A stretch of DNA of 64,000 nucleotides from Pseudomonas sp. R28(2017) (GTDB lineage: Bacteria > Pseudomonadota > Gammaproteobacteria > Pseudomonadales > Pseudomonadaceae): assembly GCF_002112505.1 (NCBI RefSeq), contig NZ_NEHW01000009.1:216020-280019 (forward strand), read 5' to 3'. Under the pieces are notes generated by a model. The model saw only the letters and a list, made by a program, of their open reading frames with translations. It was not told the DNA's origin and made no database searches. Positions 1-8,525 of the stretch are shown here, piece after piece (within the stretch, counting starts at the first letter, position 1; the number at the start of each line of letters is the position of its first letter). Both the position numbers and the translations under genes were made by a program.

Positions 1-359
1 GCGCGTACAAAGGTCTGCTCGGCACCGCTCTGGGTGGTGGCTTTCAGTTCATCGCCATCAAGTTCGAGCTGTTCGGTCTGGCCGCCTTCGAAGCTGGCCT
101 GCCATTGTTTCTGGTTGGCGCTCAGCTGGCCGTCGGCCGCTTCGAAGCCATTGCTGAAGCTGGCCTGCTGGTGGGCGACATCGAGCTTCCACTCGAACAC
201 CGGGCCATGCTCGTTCAGGGCCTGGCGCAGGCTGCCGCCTTTGCTGGCGGCCTTGATGGCAGCCTGGTTGATCCAGGTGCCGTTGAAATCTTCGGGTTTG
301 TGGCTGGCGCAGCCGCCCAGAAGCAGGGCTGCCAGCGCGAGGGGCAGTGCTTGACGCAT
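1..359 (-). CDS. Small lipoprotein, C-terminus cut by window edge
   Basis: About 119 residues are visible; the reading frame is still open at base 1. It starts with MRQALPLALAALLLGGCAS: a hydrophobic signal peptide ending in a clear lipobox (LGGC, Cys at residue 17), so the product should be lipid-anchored. The mature part begins HKPEDFNGTWINQAA and is otherwise polar and Gln-rich. I do not recognise a named family. It lies just upstream of ridA in the same orientation (ridA stop to this start is not contiguous; ridA is transcribed toward it), so it may be the last gene of the spoT-ridA unit. Start chosen at ATG 359 because the signal peptide begins there. Confidence 0.75.
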   Translation of the reverse strand, partial: MRQALPLALAALLLGGCASHKPEDFNGTWINQAAIKAASKGGSLRQALNEHGPVFEWKLDVAHQQASFSNGFEAADGQLSANQKQWQASFEGGQTEQLELDGDELKATTQSGAEQTFVR

Positions 360-414
360 GACGGGATAACCTTGCAGAGGAGGGTGACGGGCAGGGCGCC
401 CGTCACCAGGGGCA

Positions 415-795
415 TCATTCGATGACCAGGATGGCGTCCATTTCGACCTGGGCGCCTTTTGGCAGCGCGGCGACGCCGATGGCGGCGCGGGCTGGGTATG
501 GCTGTTCGAAGTAGCGGCCCATCACCTCGTTGACCTTGGCGAAGTGGCTCAGGTCGGTGAGGAAGATGTTCAGCTTGACGATGTCCTTGAACGAACCGCC
601 AGCGGCTTCAGCCACGGACTTGAGGTTCTCGAACACCTGTACGGTCTGGGCTTCGAAGCCTTCGACCAGCTCCATGGTCTTCGGGTCCAGCGGGATCTGG
701 CCCGACATGTAGACGGTGTTGCCGGCCTTGATCGCCTGGGAGTAGGTGCCGATAGCGGCAGGGGCCTTGTCGCTGTTGATGACGGTCTTGCTCAT
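415..795 (-). CDS. ridA: RidA/YjgF/YER057c reactive imine deaminase
   Basis: A 126-residue protein of the RidA family, which hydrolyses reactive 2-aminoacrylate/imine intermediates made by PLP enzymes such as threonine dehydratase and so protects PLP enzymes. The family signature is seen at the C-terminus: YPARAAIGVAALPKGAQVEM, with the carboxylate-binding Arg at residue 103 and Glu at 118; Tyr17 and Gly30s region are also conserved. Full family length. ATG at 795 has an AAGGAG ribosome site 6 bases upstream. It follows spoT on the same strand with only 23 bases between, so it is probably co-transcribed with rpoZ-spoT. Cytoplasmic trimer is expected from the family. Confidence 0.95.
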   Translation of the reverse strand: MSKTVINSDKAPAAIGTYSQAIKAGNTVYMSGQIPLDPKTMELVEGFEAQTVQVFENLKSVAEAAGGSFKDIVKLNIFLTDLSHFAKVNEVMGRYFEQPYPARAAIGVAALPKGAQVEMDAILVIE

Positions 796-818
796 GATGA
801 CTCCTTGCGGTTGGCGGA

Positions 819-2927
819 CTACGTACGCATGCGGGTGATGCGGACCACGCCGGTCAAGGTACGCAGCTTCTTGATCACACGCGCCAGGTGCACACGGTCG
901 TGCACGCTGACCACCAGTTGGACCACGCTGATACGGCCGTCGCGTTCGTCCATGCTGATCTTCTCGATGTTACCGTCGGCAGCGTTGACGCTGCTGGCCA
1001 GCAAGGCGATCAGGCCGCGCTGGTGTTCAAGCTCGACACGCAGCTCGACGTTGAATTCGCCAGCGATGTCCTTGGCCCAGGAGAGCTGCACGCACTTCTC
1101 CGGGTTGTGGCGGATTTCGCTGATGTTGCGGCAGTTTTCCAGGTGCACGACCATGCCCTTGCCCGCTGACAGGTGGCCGACGATCGGGTCGCCCGGGATC
1201 GGTGTGCAGCACTTGGCGTAGCTCAGCACCAGGCCTTCGGTACCGCGGATCGCCAGCGGGCCTTCCGGCGCCGGCAGCTGTTCGCCTTCGGCCGACAACA
1301 GGCGGCGGGCGACCACGTAGGCCATGCGGTTGCCCAGGCCGATGTCTTCGAGCAGGTCCTCGATGAGCTCCAGGCGGTACTCGGCGAGAATGCCCTGGAT
1401 ACGTTCCTGCGGGATCTTCTCCAGGCTGCTGTCGAAGCCGGTCAGCACCTTGTTCAACAGGCGCTCGCCAAGGCTGATCGACTCGGAGCGGCGCTGCTGC
1501 TTGAGGGCGTGGCGAATGTGCGTACGTGCCTTGCCGGTGACCACGAAGTTGAGCCAGGCCGGGTTCGGCCGAGCGCCCGGGGCGCTGACGATCTCCACCG
1601 TCGAGCCGCTCTGCAGCGGTTCGGACAGTGGTGCCAGGCGGCGGTTGATACGGCAGGCAATGCAGCTGTTGCCGACGTCGGTGTGCACCGCATAGGCGAA
1701 GTCGACGGCGGTGGAGCCTTTGGGCAGCTCCATGATCCGGCCCTTGGGCGTGAACACGTAGACCTCGTCCGGGAACAGGTCGATCTTCACGCTTTCGATG
1801 AATTCCAGCGAGTTGCCAGCGCGCTGCTGCAGCTCGAGGATGCCCTTGACCCACTGACGCGCCCGGGCATGGCTGCCCTTGGGCTGCTCGTCCTCGTTGG
1901 ACTTGTACAGCCAGTGCGCGGCGATGCCGTTGTTGGCCATCTCTTCCATCTCGCGGGTGCGGATCTGGATTTCGATGGGCACGCCGTGCATGCCGAACAG
2001 CGTGGTGTGCAACGACTGGTAGCCGTTGGCCTTGGGGATCGCGATGTAATCCTTGAAGCGGCCGGGCAGCGGTTTGTACAGGTTGTGCACGGCGCCGAGC
2101 ACGCGGTAGCAGGTGTCGACCTTGTCGACGATGATGCGGAAGGCGTACACGTCCATGATCTCGTTGAAGGCGCGGCGCTTGCCACGCATCTTCTTGTAGA
2201 TGCCATAGAGGTGTTTCTGCCGGCCGCTGACCTCGCCCTCGATGCCGTCGGCGGCCAGGCAGTTGGCCAGCGAGTGCTCGATCTTGGCGACGATCTCTTT
2301 ACGGTTGCCACGTGCGCTCTTCACCGCCCGGTGGATCAGCGACGAACGCATCGGGTGCATGGCCTTGAAGCCAAGGTCCTCGAACTCCACGCGCACGGTG
2401 TGCATGCCCAGGCGGTTGGCGATGGGGGCGTAGATCTCGAGGGTTTCCTTGGCGATGCGCCGGCGTTTTTCGCCCGACAGCACTTCCAGGGTGCGCATGT
2501 TGTGCAGGCGGTCGGCCAGCTTGACCAGGATCACGCGAATATCGCGGGCCATGGCCATGGCCATCTTCTGGAAGTTTTCGGCCTGCGCCTCGGCCTTGGT
2601 CTCGAAGTTCATCTGGGTCAGCTTGCTGACCCCGTCGACCAGTTCGGCCACGGTCTCGCCAAACTGCTGGCAGAGGGCTTCCTTGGCGATGCCGGTGTCT
2701 TCGATCACGTCGTGCAGCATGGCCGCCATCAGGCTCTGATGGTCCATGTGCATGTCAGCGAGGATGCTGGCCACTGCCAGCGGATGGGTCACGTAGGGCT
2801 CGCCGCTGCGGCGGCGCTGCCCGTCGTGTGCCTGTTCGGCGTAGAAATAGGCACGGCGAACCAGGTTGACCTGTTCGGGGCCCAGGTAGGTCGACAGCCG
2901 TTCGGCTAAGGCTTCTATGCCCGGCAT
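819..2927 (-). CDS. spoT: Bifunctional (p)ppGpp synthetase/hydrolase SpoT
   Basis: 702 residues with the complete long-RSH architecture: N-terminal HD hydrolase (MLHDVIEDTG, catalytic His72-Asp73 and Glu76-Asp77), synthetase domain around residues 240-340 (GIYKKMRGKRRAFNEI, FKDYIAIPKANGYQSLHTT), TGS domain (FAYAVHTDVGNSCIACRINR), a conserved Cys-Cys segment (SYAKCCTPIPGDPIVGHLS) and a C-terminal ACT domain ending in VVRITRMRT. The intact HD motif supports hydrolase function, so this is SpoT rather than RelA. It controls the stringent response alarmone. ATG 2927 has an AGAGGTG site. It sits between rpoZ and ridA as in many gammaproteobacteria. Confidence 0.97.
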   Translation of the reverse strand: MPGIEALAERLSTYLGPEQVNLVRRAYFYAEQAHDGQRRRSGEPYVTHPLAVASILADMHMDHQSLMAAMLHDVIEDTGIAKEALCQQFGETVAELVDGVSKLTQMNFETKAEAQAENFQKMAMAMARDIRVILVKLADRLHNMRTLEVLSGEKRRRIAKETLEIYAPIANRLGMHTVRVEFEDLGFKAMHPMRSSLIHRAVKSARGNRKEIVAKIEHSLANCLAADGIEGEVSGRQKHLYGIYKKMRGKRRAFNEIMDVYAFRIIVDKVDTCYRVLGAVHNLYKPLPGRFKDYIAIPKANGYQSLHTTLFGMHGVPIEIQIRTREMEEMANNGIAAHWLYKSNEDEQPKGSHARARQWVKGILELQQRAGNSLEFIESVKIDLFPDEVYVFTPKGRIMELPKGSTAVDFAYAVHTDVGNSCIACRINRRLAPLSEPLQSGSTVEIVSAPGARPNPAWLNFVVTGKARTHIRHALKQQRRSESISLGERLLNKVLTGFDSSLEKIPQERIQGILAEYRLELIEDLLEDIGLGNRMAYVVARRLLSAEGEQLPAPEGPLAIRGTEGLVLSYAKCCTPIPGDPIVGHLSAGKGMVVHLENCRNISEIRHNPEKCVQLSWAKDIAGEFNVELRVELEHQRGLIALLASSVNAADGNIEKISMDERDGRISVVQLVVSVHDRVHLARVIKKLRTLTGVVRITRMRT

Positions 2928-2986
2928 GGTTTCACCTCTTGCCGAGGAAGAGGGCCTTGTGCCGCGCGACGTCGACAGGGCATCGA

Positions 2987-3250
2987 TCAGACAGCCTCGT
3001 TGGACTCGTCCTCGAACGCGGCGAAGACCGGATCCTCGGTGACGATCTCTTCGGCGGCGATGAACTCAGGGGTTACGATACCTTCGGCGATTTCGCGCAG
3101 GGCGACCACGGTCGGTTTGTCGTTTTCCCACGCTACGCGTGGCTCTTTGCCGCCGGTAGCCAGCTGACGGGCGCGCTTGGTCGAGAGCATGACCAGCTCA
3201 AAACGGTTATCCACGTGTTCCAGGCAGTCTTCAACAGTTACGCGGGCCAT
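2987..3250 (-). CDS. rpoZ: RNA polymerase omega subunit
   Basis: 87 residues beginning MARVTVEDCLEHVDNRFELV, the standard omega N-terminus, followed by STKRARQLATGG and ALREIAEG. Omega helps assemble RNA polymerase by binding beta-prime and forms part of a ppGpp binding site, which fits its place directly upstream of spoT. An upstream in-frame start exists, but ATG 3250 is chosen because it gives the family N-terminus and has GAGGAAG just upstream. In many pseudomonads gmk precedes rpoZ directly; here a regulator and a polyamine module lie between them. Confidence 0.95.
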   Translation of the reverse strand: MARVTVEDCLEHVDNRFELVMLSTKRARQLATGGKEPRVAWENDKPTVVALREIAEGIVTPEFIAAEEIVTEDPVFAAFEDESNEAV

Positions 3251-3384
3251 GGTCTTCCTCAGTAGCAAATGCGGTAGGCGTGCAGCCCAATATGGGCAGG
3301 CGGACTCGATAGTTTAAAAAATCACCAGCCAATAGGGAAGCGCTGTTTTACCGGGTGGTCGCCTTCGAGCCCTGTGTTGGTTTG

Positions 3385-3467
3385 TTCGCGGGCAAGCCCG
3401 CTCCCACAGGAATGATGGCATTTCTCATCAGCAGCGCTCACCATGTGGGAGCGGGCTTGCCCGCGAA
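3385..3467. repeat. REP pair (inverted) downstream of LysR gene
   Basis: Two 24-base REP units in inverted orientation: TTCGCGGGCAAGCCCGCTCC at 3385 and its complement ending at 3467, with a 35-base spacer. It lies between the LysR gene and rpoZ. Such extragenic palindromes are typical of P. putida. Confidence 0.9.
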
Positions 3468-3511
3468 AGGGCCGCAACAGACGCCCTCGATACATGACCC
3501 CGACGATAACC

Positions 3512-4384
3512 TCAGAGCATCGCATCCCGCAACCGCGGCGTCAGCTCCTCGAACAGCGTCTGCACCGAACGCAACGCCCGGCAATCCGGCCGGGTCAGCA
3601 GCCACAACTGGGTATCGCAGCCCGGCAGCGGCCCGCTCAAGGCGTCAACACCCGGCAGCGCGTCCACCATATAGTCAGGCAGCGCCGCCACGCCCAGCCC
3701 GGTGCTCACCAGCTGGGCGATGGTCGACATGCCGCTGCACTGATAGCGCGGGCTCAGCCCCGGGTACTGCTGATTGCGCCAGACCACGGTGGGGTGGTCC
3801 TGCATCGAGTCGTCCGGGGCGATCCACGGCACGCTGCTGGCGGATGCGTTCAAGCGCTCGCGCCACTGCGGCTGACCGCAGATCACATAAGAGGTGGAGC
3901 CCAGGCAACGCCCCACCAGATGTTCCGGCGGCGTATTGGTCAGGCGCAGGGCGATGTCGGCATCGCGCCGGCTGAGGTTGGCGAAGGTGTTGGAGGTGCC
4001 CATTTCCAGCGACAACGCCGGGTAGTTCGGCATGAACGCCGCCAGCGCCGGCAGCAGCAGGCTGTGCATCACCGCCTCGGTGCAGGTCAGGCGCACGGTG
4101 CCGCTGACCACCTGCTCGCCGCTGGTCATGGCGATGCGTGCGGCATCCAGCGCCTGCTCGGCACGCTCGGCCTGCTCGGCCAGGGCCTGGGCAGTGTCGG
4201 TTGGCAGGTAGCCTTTGCGGCTTTTCACGAACAGCGCGGTGCCGAGCGCCGACTCCAGCCGGCGGATCGAGCGGAACACGGTCGAAACGTCGACCTTGAG
4301 CAGTTCGGCGGCCTTGGCCAGTGAGCGCCCGCGTTCCAGTGCCAGGACCAGGGAGAGGTCGGCGTGGGTAATTTGATATTGCAT
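3512..4384 (-). CDS. LysR-type regulator divergent from the polyamine ligase gene
   Basis: 290 residues with an N-terminal winged helix-turn-helix typical of LysR proteins (SLVLALERGRSLAKAAELLKV, STVFRSIRRLESALG) and a substrate-binding domain. It is divergent from the glutamine-synthetase-like gene at 4591, with a 206-base shared intergenic region, so it most likely regulates that unit; the inducer is not known and polyamines are only an inference. A 63-residue in-frame upstream extension is rejected because it has no family resemblance and runs through the promoter region; ATG 4384 gives the expected start (MQYQITHADLSLVLAL). Confidence 0.88.
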   Translation of the reverse strand: MQYQITHADLSLVLALERGRSLAKAAELLKVDVSTVFRSIRRLESALGTALFVKSRKGYLPTDTAQALAEQAERAEQALDAARIAMTSGEQVVSGTVRLTCTEAVMHSLLLPALAAFMPNYPALSLEMGTSNTFANLSRRDADIALRLTNTPPEHLVGRCLGSTSYVICGQPQWRERLNASASSVPWIAPDDSMQDHPTVVWRNQQYPGLSPRYQCSGMSTIAQLVSTGLGVAALPDYMVDALPGVDALSGPLPGCDTQLWLLTRPDCRALRSVQTLFEELTPRLRDAML

Positions 4385-4590
4385 TGGTGCACGCTCTGCT
4401 TGCCGAATTGCCAATGTCTGTTGCGTGAGGGCCATTTTATAGTGAAACGGCCCCCGGGAATCAATGCGCCCGGTCGGGTAACCAATCCCCACGATGGGAA
4501 AGTGAAAAAAACAACAGCTGCAACCATCGTCGCCCGTGAGGCGCCAGCCGTATCCCCCACATCGCCGCAGCAAATCATAGGATGTAAGCC

Positions 4591-5973
4591 ATGACGTCGG
4601 TCACCCCGTGCGCCAGTACTTCCAGCGAGATGAATGACTTCCTTCAGGCCCATCCGGATACGCAGTACGTCGATCTGCTGATTTCCGACATGAACGGCGT
4701 GGTACGCGGCAAGCGCATCGAGCGCGCCAGCCTGCACAAGGTGTACGAGAAGGGCATCAACCTGCCGGCCTCGTTGTTCGCCCTCGACATCAATGGCTCG
4801 ACCGTGGAAAGCACTGGCCTTGGCCTGGACATCGGCGACGCCGACCGCATCTGCTACCCGATTGCCGGCACGCTGTGCGACGAGCCATGGCAGAAGCGCC
4901 CGACCGCGCAGTTGCTGATGACCATGCACGAGCTGGACGGTGAGCCGTTCTTCGCCGACCCGCGCGAAGTGCTGCGCCAGGTGGTGAGCAAGTTCGACGC
5001 CATGGGCCTGGATATCTGCGCCGCGTTCGAGCTGGAGTTCTACCTGATCGACCAGGACAACCTCAACGGCCGCCCGCAACCGCCACGCTCGCCCACTTCG
5101 GGCAAGCGCCCGCAGTCGACCCAGGTGTACCTGATCGACGACCTCGACGAATACGCCGACTGCCTGCAGGACATGCTCGAAGCGGCCAAGGAGCAAGGCC
5201 TGCCAGCCGATGCCATCGTCAAGGAAAGCGCCCCGGCGCAGTTCGAGGTCAACCTGCACCACGTTGCCGACCCGATGAAGGCCTGCGACTACGCGATCCT
5301 GCTCAAGCGCCTGATCAAGAACGTCGCCTACGACCATGAAATGGACACCACGTTCATGGCCAAGCCCTATCCGGGTCAGGCGGGTAATGGCCTGCACGTG
5401 CACATCTCGCTGCTCGACAAGAAAACCGGCAAGAACATCTTCGCCCACGAAGACCCGCTGCAAAGCGACGCCCTGCGCCACGCCATTGGCGGCGTGCTGG
5501 AGACCATGCCGGCATCGATGGCCTTCCTGTGCCCGAACATCAACTCCTACCGCCGCTTCGGTGCGCAGTTCTACGTGCCGAACGCGCCGAGCTGGGGCCT
5601 GGACAACCGCACCGTAGCCGTGCGCGTACCGACCGACAGCAGCGACAACGTGCGCATCGAGCACCGCGTGGCCGGCGCCGATGCCAACCCGTACCTGATG
5701 CTGGCGGCGATCCTGGCCGGCATCCACCACGGCCTGACCAGCCAGATCGAGCCGGGTGCTCCGATCGAAGGCAACTCCTACGAGCAGCTGGAGCAGAGCC
5801 TGCCGAACAACCTGCGCGACGCCCTGCGTGCGCTGGATGACAGCGAAGTCCTCAACCAATACATCAGCCCGGACTACATCGATATCTTCGTGGCCTGCAA
5901 GGAAAGCGAGCTGGCCGAGTTCGAAGTTTCGATTTCCGACCTCGAGTACAACTGGTACCTGCACACGGTGTAA
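4591..5973 (+). CDS. Glutamine-synthetase-family ligase, probable gamma-glutamylputrescine synthetase
   Basis: 460 residues of the glutamine synthetase fold. Visible signatures include the N-terminal beta-grasp (VDLLISDMNGVVRGKRI), AAFELEFYLID, the ATP/glutamate-site segment KPYPGQAGNGLHVHISLLD and the C-terminal NSYRRFGAQFYVP...WGLDNRTVAVRVP. The last replaces the NRS.A.RIP segment of true GlnA, and together with the following PuuD-like amidotransferase hydrolase and APC permease it points to gamma-glutamylation of a polyamine or similar amine (PuuA/SpuI type) rather than ammonia assimilation. Exact substrate cannot be read from sequence. An alternative start at Met14 (4630) is possible; no strong ribosome site is seen for either. 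Confidence 0.85.
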   Translation: MTSVTPCASTSSEMNDFLQAHPDTQYVDLLISDMNGVVRGKRIERASLHKVYEKGINLPASLFALDINGSTVESTGLGLDIGDADRICYPIAGTLCDEPWQKRPTAQLLMTMHELDGEPFFADPREVLRQVVSKFDAMGLDICAAFELEFYLIDQDNLNGRPQPPRSPTSGKRPQSTQVYLIDDLDEYADCLQDMLEAAKEQGLPADAIVKESAPAQFEVNLHHVADPMKACDYAILLKRLIKNVAYDHEMDTTFMAKPYPGQAGNGLHVHISLLDKKTGKNIFAHEDPLQSDALRHAIGGVLETMPASMAFLCPNINSYRRFGAQFYVPNAPSWGLDNRTVAVRVPTDSSDNVRIEHRVAGADANPYLMLAAILAGIHHGLTSQIEPGAPIEGNSYEQLEQSLPNNLRDALRALDDSEVLNQYISPDYIDIFVACKESELAEFEVSISDLEYNWYLHTV

Positions 5974-5977
5974 GCCC

Positions 5978-6733
5978 ATGAGCGCAATTGCGGTCCCCTT
6001 GATCGGTATCAGCGCCTGCCGCCAGCAGGTGGGGAAGAATTCGTCGCACACGGTGGGCGACAAGTATGTGGAGGCCGCCGGCTTCGCCGGATTGCCACTG
6101 ATACTGCCTGCCCGCGATGGCGGCAGCGACACCCGTGCGCTTCTGGGCCGGCTCGACGGCATTGTTTTTACCGGCTCGCCTTCAAATATCGAGCCGCATC
6201 ATTACAATGGCGCCGCCAGCGTCGAAGGGACCCGGCACGACCTTGCCCGTGACCGCCTGACCCTGCCGCTGCTGCAGGCGGCGATTGCCGCCGGTGTGCC
6301 GGTATTCTGCATCTGCCGTGGCTTCCAGGAACTGAACGTGGCCCTGGGCGGCAGCCTGCACCAGCGCGTGCAGGAACTGCCCGGCTACCAAGACCACCGT
6401 GAACCGGAGGACGCACCCCTGGAGGTGCAATATGGCCCTCGTCATCCCGTCAGCGTTGCGCCTGGCGGGCTGTTCGAGCGCCTGGGCCTGGCTGCGCAAT
6501 TCGAGGTCAACTCGTTGCACAGCCAGGGCATCGACCGCCTGGCCCCTGGCCTGCGGGTCGAAGCAAGGGCCCCGGATGGCCTGATCGAAGCCGTGTCGAT
6601 GCCTGACGCGCCGGGCTTTGTGCTTGGCGTGCAGTGGCACCCGGAATGGCGTTTCGCCGACAACCCGGTCTCCCGGAGCCTGTTCCAGGCGTTCCGCGAG
6701 GCCTGCATCGCCCATGCTGCACGGGAGGCCTGA
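5978..6733 (+). CDS. Class I glutamine amidotransferase-like hydrolase (PuuD-type)
   Basis: 251 residues of the peptidase C26/gamma-glutamyl-GABA hydrolase family. The nucleophile motif is FCICRGFQELNVALGG (Cys113) and the His-Glu pair is in VQWHPEW near the C-terminus; the N-terminus (VPLIGISACRQQVG, HTVGDKYVEAA) is typical of PuuD. The family cleaves gamma-glutamyl conjugates such as gamma-glutamyl-GABA to release glutamate. It starts 4 bases after the ligase stop, so the two are surely co-transcribed and probably translationally coupled. A longer in-frame opening exists inside the upstream gene but is rejected on overlap grounds. Confidence 0.9.
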   Translation: MSAIAVPLIGISACRQQVGKNSSHTVGDKYVEAAGFAGLPLILPARDGGSDTRALLGRLDGIVFTGSPSNIEPHHYNGAASVEGTRHDLARDRLTLPLLQAAIAAGVPVFCICRGFQELNVALGGSLHQRVQELPGYQDHREPEDAPLEVQYGPRHPVSVAPGGLFERLGLAAQFEVNSLHSQGIDRLAPGLRVEARAPDGLIEAVSMPDAPGFVLGVQWHPEWRFADNPVSRSLFQAFREACIAHAAREA

Positions 6734-6851
6734 CAGCACGTCAGCCAAAAGTCCGGGATGACTCACCCCCGGCAGCGCGCTTTCAATGAGTGGAAGCAGG
6801 CCCTGGGAACAGGGCCTGTGAAAACAATTCCAATAGTTACGGCAAAAACTC

Positions 6852-8390
6852 ATGAGCAATTACACAGAAGCCGGCCGCCCACCCGACGTGGCCGACTCGG
6901 GCAGCACTCAGCGCAGCAAAGGCCTGGCCAAGGGCCGCCTTGGCCTGCTGGCCAGCGTGGTGCTGGGCATTTCCACCATCGCCCCGGTCTACACCCTGAC
7001 CGGCGCCCTTGGCCCGACAGTACGTGAGGTCGGTGCTCACCTTCCCGCCGTGTTCATCGTCGGCTTCCTGCCGATGCTGCTGGTTGCCCTGGGCTACCGC
7101 GAGCTGAATTCGGCGGAGCCGGACAGCGGCACTTCGTTTACCTGGTCGGCCCGTGCCTTTGGCCCGATGATCGGCTGGATCGGTGGTTGGGGGCTGGTCG
7201 TTGCCACCACCATCGTGCTGTCCAACCTGGCGGGTGTCGCCGTCGACTTCTTCTATCTGTTCCTCAGCCAGATCACCGGCCACCATGAACTGGCGGCCCT
7301 GGCCGACAACCTGTTGATCAATATCACCACCTGCTGCGTGTTCATTGCCATGGCCGTGTGGATCTGCTGCCGTGGCATGGCCACCACCATGACTGTGCAG
7401 TACGGCCTGGTGGCGCTGCAGCTCATGGTATTGCTCGGCTTCGCCTTCGCGGCATTCGGCGGCACCACCGCGCCGCCACCGCTGGAGTTCGATTTCGCCT
7501 GGTTCAACCCGTTCGGTGTCGAGTCGTTCTCGGCCTTTGCCGCCGGGCTGTCACTGTCGATCTTCATTTTCTGGGGCTGGGACGTCTGCCTGACCGTCAG
7601 CGAAGAGTCGATCGGCAGCGACGAAGTGCCGGGCAAGGCGGCAACCTGGACGGTGCTGCTGATCCTCGGCCTGTACCTGGTCACTGCCATCGCCACCCTG
7701 CAGTTCGCCGGCATCAGCGAACAGGGCCTGGGCCTGAACAACCCGCGCATCCAGGAAAACGTGTTCGCGCACCTGGCCGGGCCAGTGATGGGGCCGCTGG
7801 CGATCCTGATGTCGATCGCGGTACTGGCCAGCACCGCAGCGTCGCTGCAGTCGACCTTCGTGTCGCCGGCGCGCACGCTGCTGGCCATGGGTTACTACGG
7901 CGCGGTACCGCAGAAGTTCGCCAGCGTCTGCCCGCGTTCGCAGACCCCGCGTTACGCAACCATCTGCGCTGGTGTGGCGGCAGGCCTGTTCTACGTGACC
8001 ATGCGCACCCTGAGCGAGAACGTGCTGGCTGACACCATCACGGCGCTGGGCATGATGATCTGCTTCTACTATTCGCTGACCGCGTTCGCCTGTGTCTGGT
8101 ATTTCCGCGACAGCCTGTTCGGCAGCCTGCGGCACTTCTTCATGCGCGGCCTGTGCCCGCTGGTGGGTGGGGTGATCCTGTCGGTGATCTTCGTGCGCAC
8201 GGCCATCGACAGCGCCTCGCCGGACTTCGGCAGCGGTTCGCATGTGGCCGGGTTGGGGTTGGTGTTCGTGATTGCGGCGATCATTTCGGCACTGGGGATC
8301 GTGCTGATGATGATTTCGCGGATGCGTGCGCCGGCCTACTTCCTGGGGGCTACCCTGCGTCAGCAGGCCACCCTGCCACTTCAAGACTGA
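6852..8390 (+). CDS. APC-family amino acid/polyamine permease
   Basis: 512 residues, about 12 predicted membrane segments. The first helix region (GRLGLLASVVLGISTIAPVYTLTGALGP) and TWSARAFGPMIGWIGGWGLV are characteristic of the APC superfamily. It lies 118 bases behind the PuuD-like gene on the same strand and probably imports the amine or amino acid handled by the ligase/hydrolase pair. Inner-membrane location. The ATG at 6852 lacks a good Shine-Dalgarno sequence (preceding bases ACGGCAAAAACTC), which is odd for a gene with such a clean N-terminus. Confidence 0.9.
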   Translation: MSNYTEAGRPPDVADSGSTQRSKGLAKGRLGLLASVVLGISTIAPVYTLTGALGPTVREVGAHLPAVFIVGFLPMLLVALGYRELNSAEPDSGTSFTWSARAFGPMIGWIGGWGLVVATTIVLSNLAGVAVDFFYLFLSQITGHHELAALADNLLINITTCCVFIAMAVWICCRGMATTMTVQYGLVALQLMVLLGFAFAAFGGTTAPPPLEFDFAWFNPFGVESFSAFAAGLSLSIFIFWGWDVCLTVSEESIGSDEVPGKAATWTVLLILGLYLVTAIATLQFAGISEQGLGLNNPRIQENVFAHLAGPVMGPLAILMSIAVLASTAASLQSTFVSPARTLLAMGYYGAVPQKFASVCPRSQTPRYATICAGVAAGLFYVTMRTLSENVLADTITALGMMICFYYSLTAFACVWYFRDSLFGSLRHFFMRGLCPLVGGVILSVIFVRTAIDSASPDFGSGSHVAGLGLVFVIAAIISALGIVLMMISRMRAPAYFLGATLRQQATLPLQD

Positions 8391-8396
8391 CTATTG

Positions 8397-8415
8397 GGGG
8401 CCGCTTAGCGGCCCC
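8397..8415 (+). terminator. Hairpin after the permease gene
   Basis: GGGGCCGC-TTA-GCGGCCCC, an 8-bp perfect GC stem 6 bases after the permease stop, adjoining the REP pair; only a short T run follows, so terminator function is probable rather than certain. Confidence 0.55.
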
Positions 8416-8497
8416 TTCGCGGGCAAGCCCGCTCCCACAGGTACTGCACAGGCCTCAAGGGCAGTGATTTTCCTGTGGGAGCGGGCTTGCCCGCGAA
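8416..8497. repeat. REP pair between permease and gmk (convergent)
   Basis: Inverted 24-base REP units (8416-8439 and 8474-8497) with a 34-base spacer, at a convergent gene junction. A second small hairpin, GGGCTGC-AAA-GCAGCCC at 8498-8514, serves the gmk side. Confidence 0.9.
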
Positions 8498-8525
8498 GGG
8501 CTGCAAAGCAGCCCCAATGGGATCT

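Noticed and set aside
1173..2909. Long open frame on the plus strand, antisense to spoT
   Set aside because: Mirror of the high-GC coding of spoT: low-complexity, His/Val/Gly-rich translation with no domain signature, and spoT is complete on the other strand.
4225..6162. 645-residue open frame on the minus strand opposite the ligase and PuuD-like genes
   Set aside because: Overlaps two well-supported genes on the other strand and the LysR start; no family resemblance.
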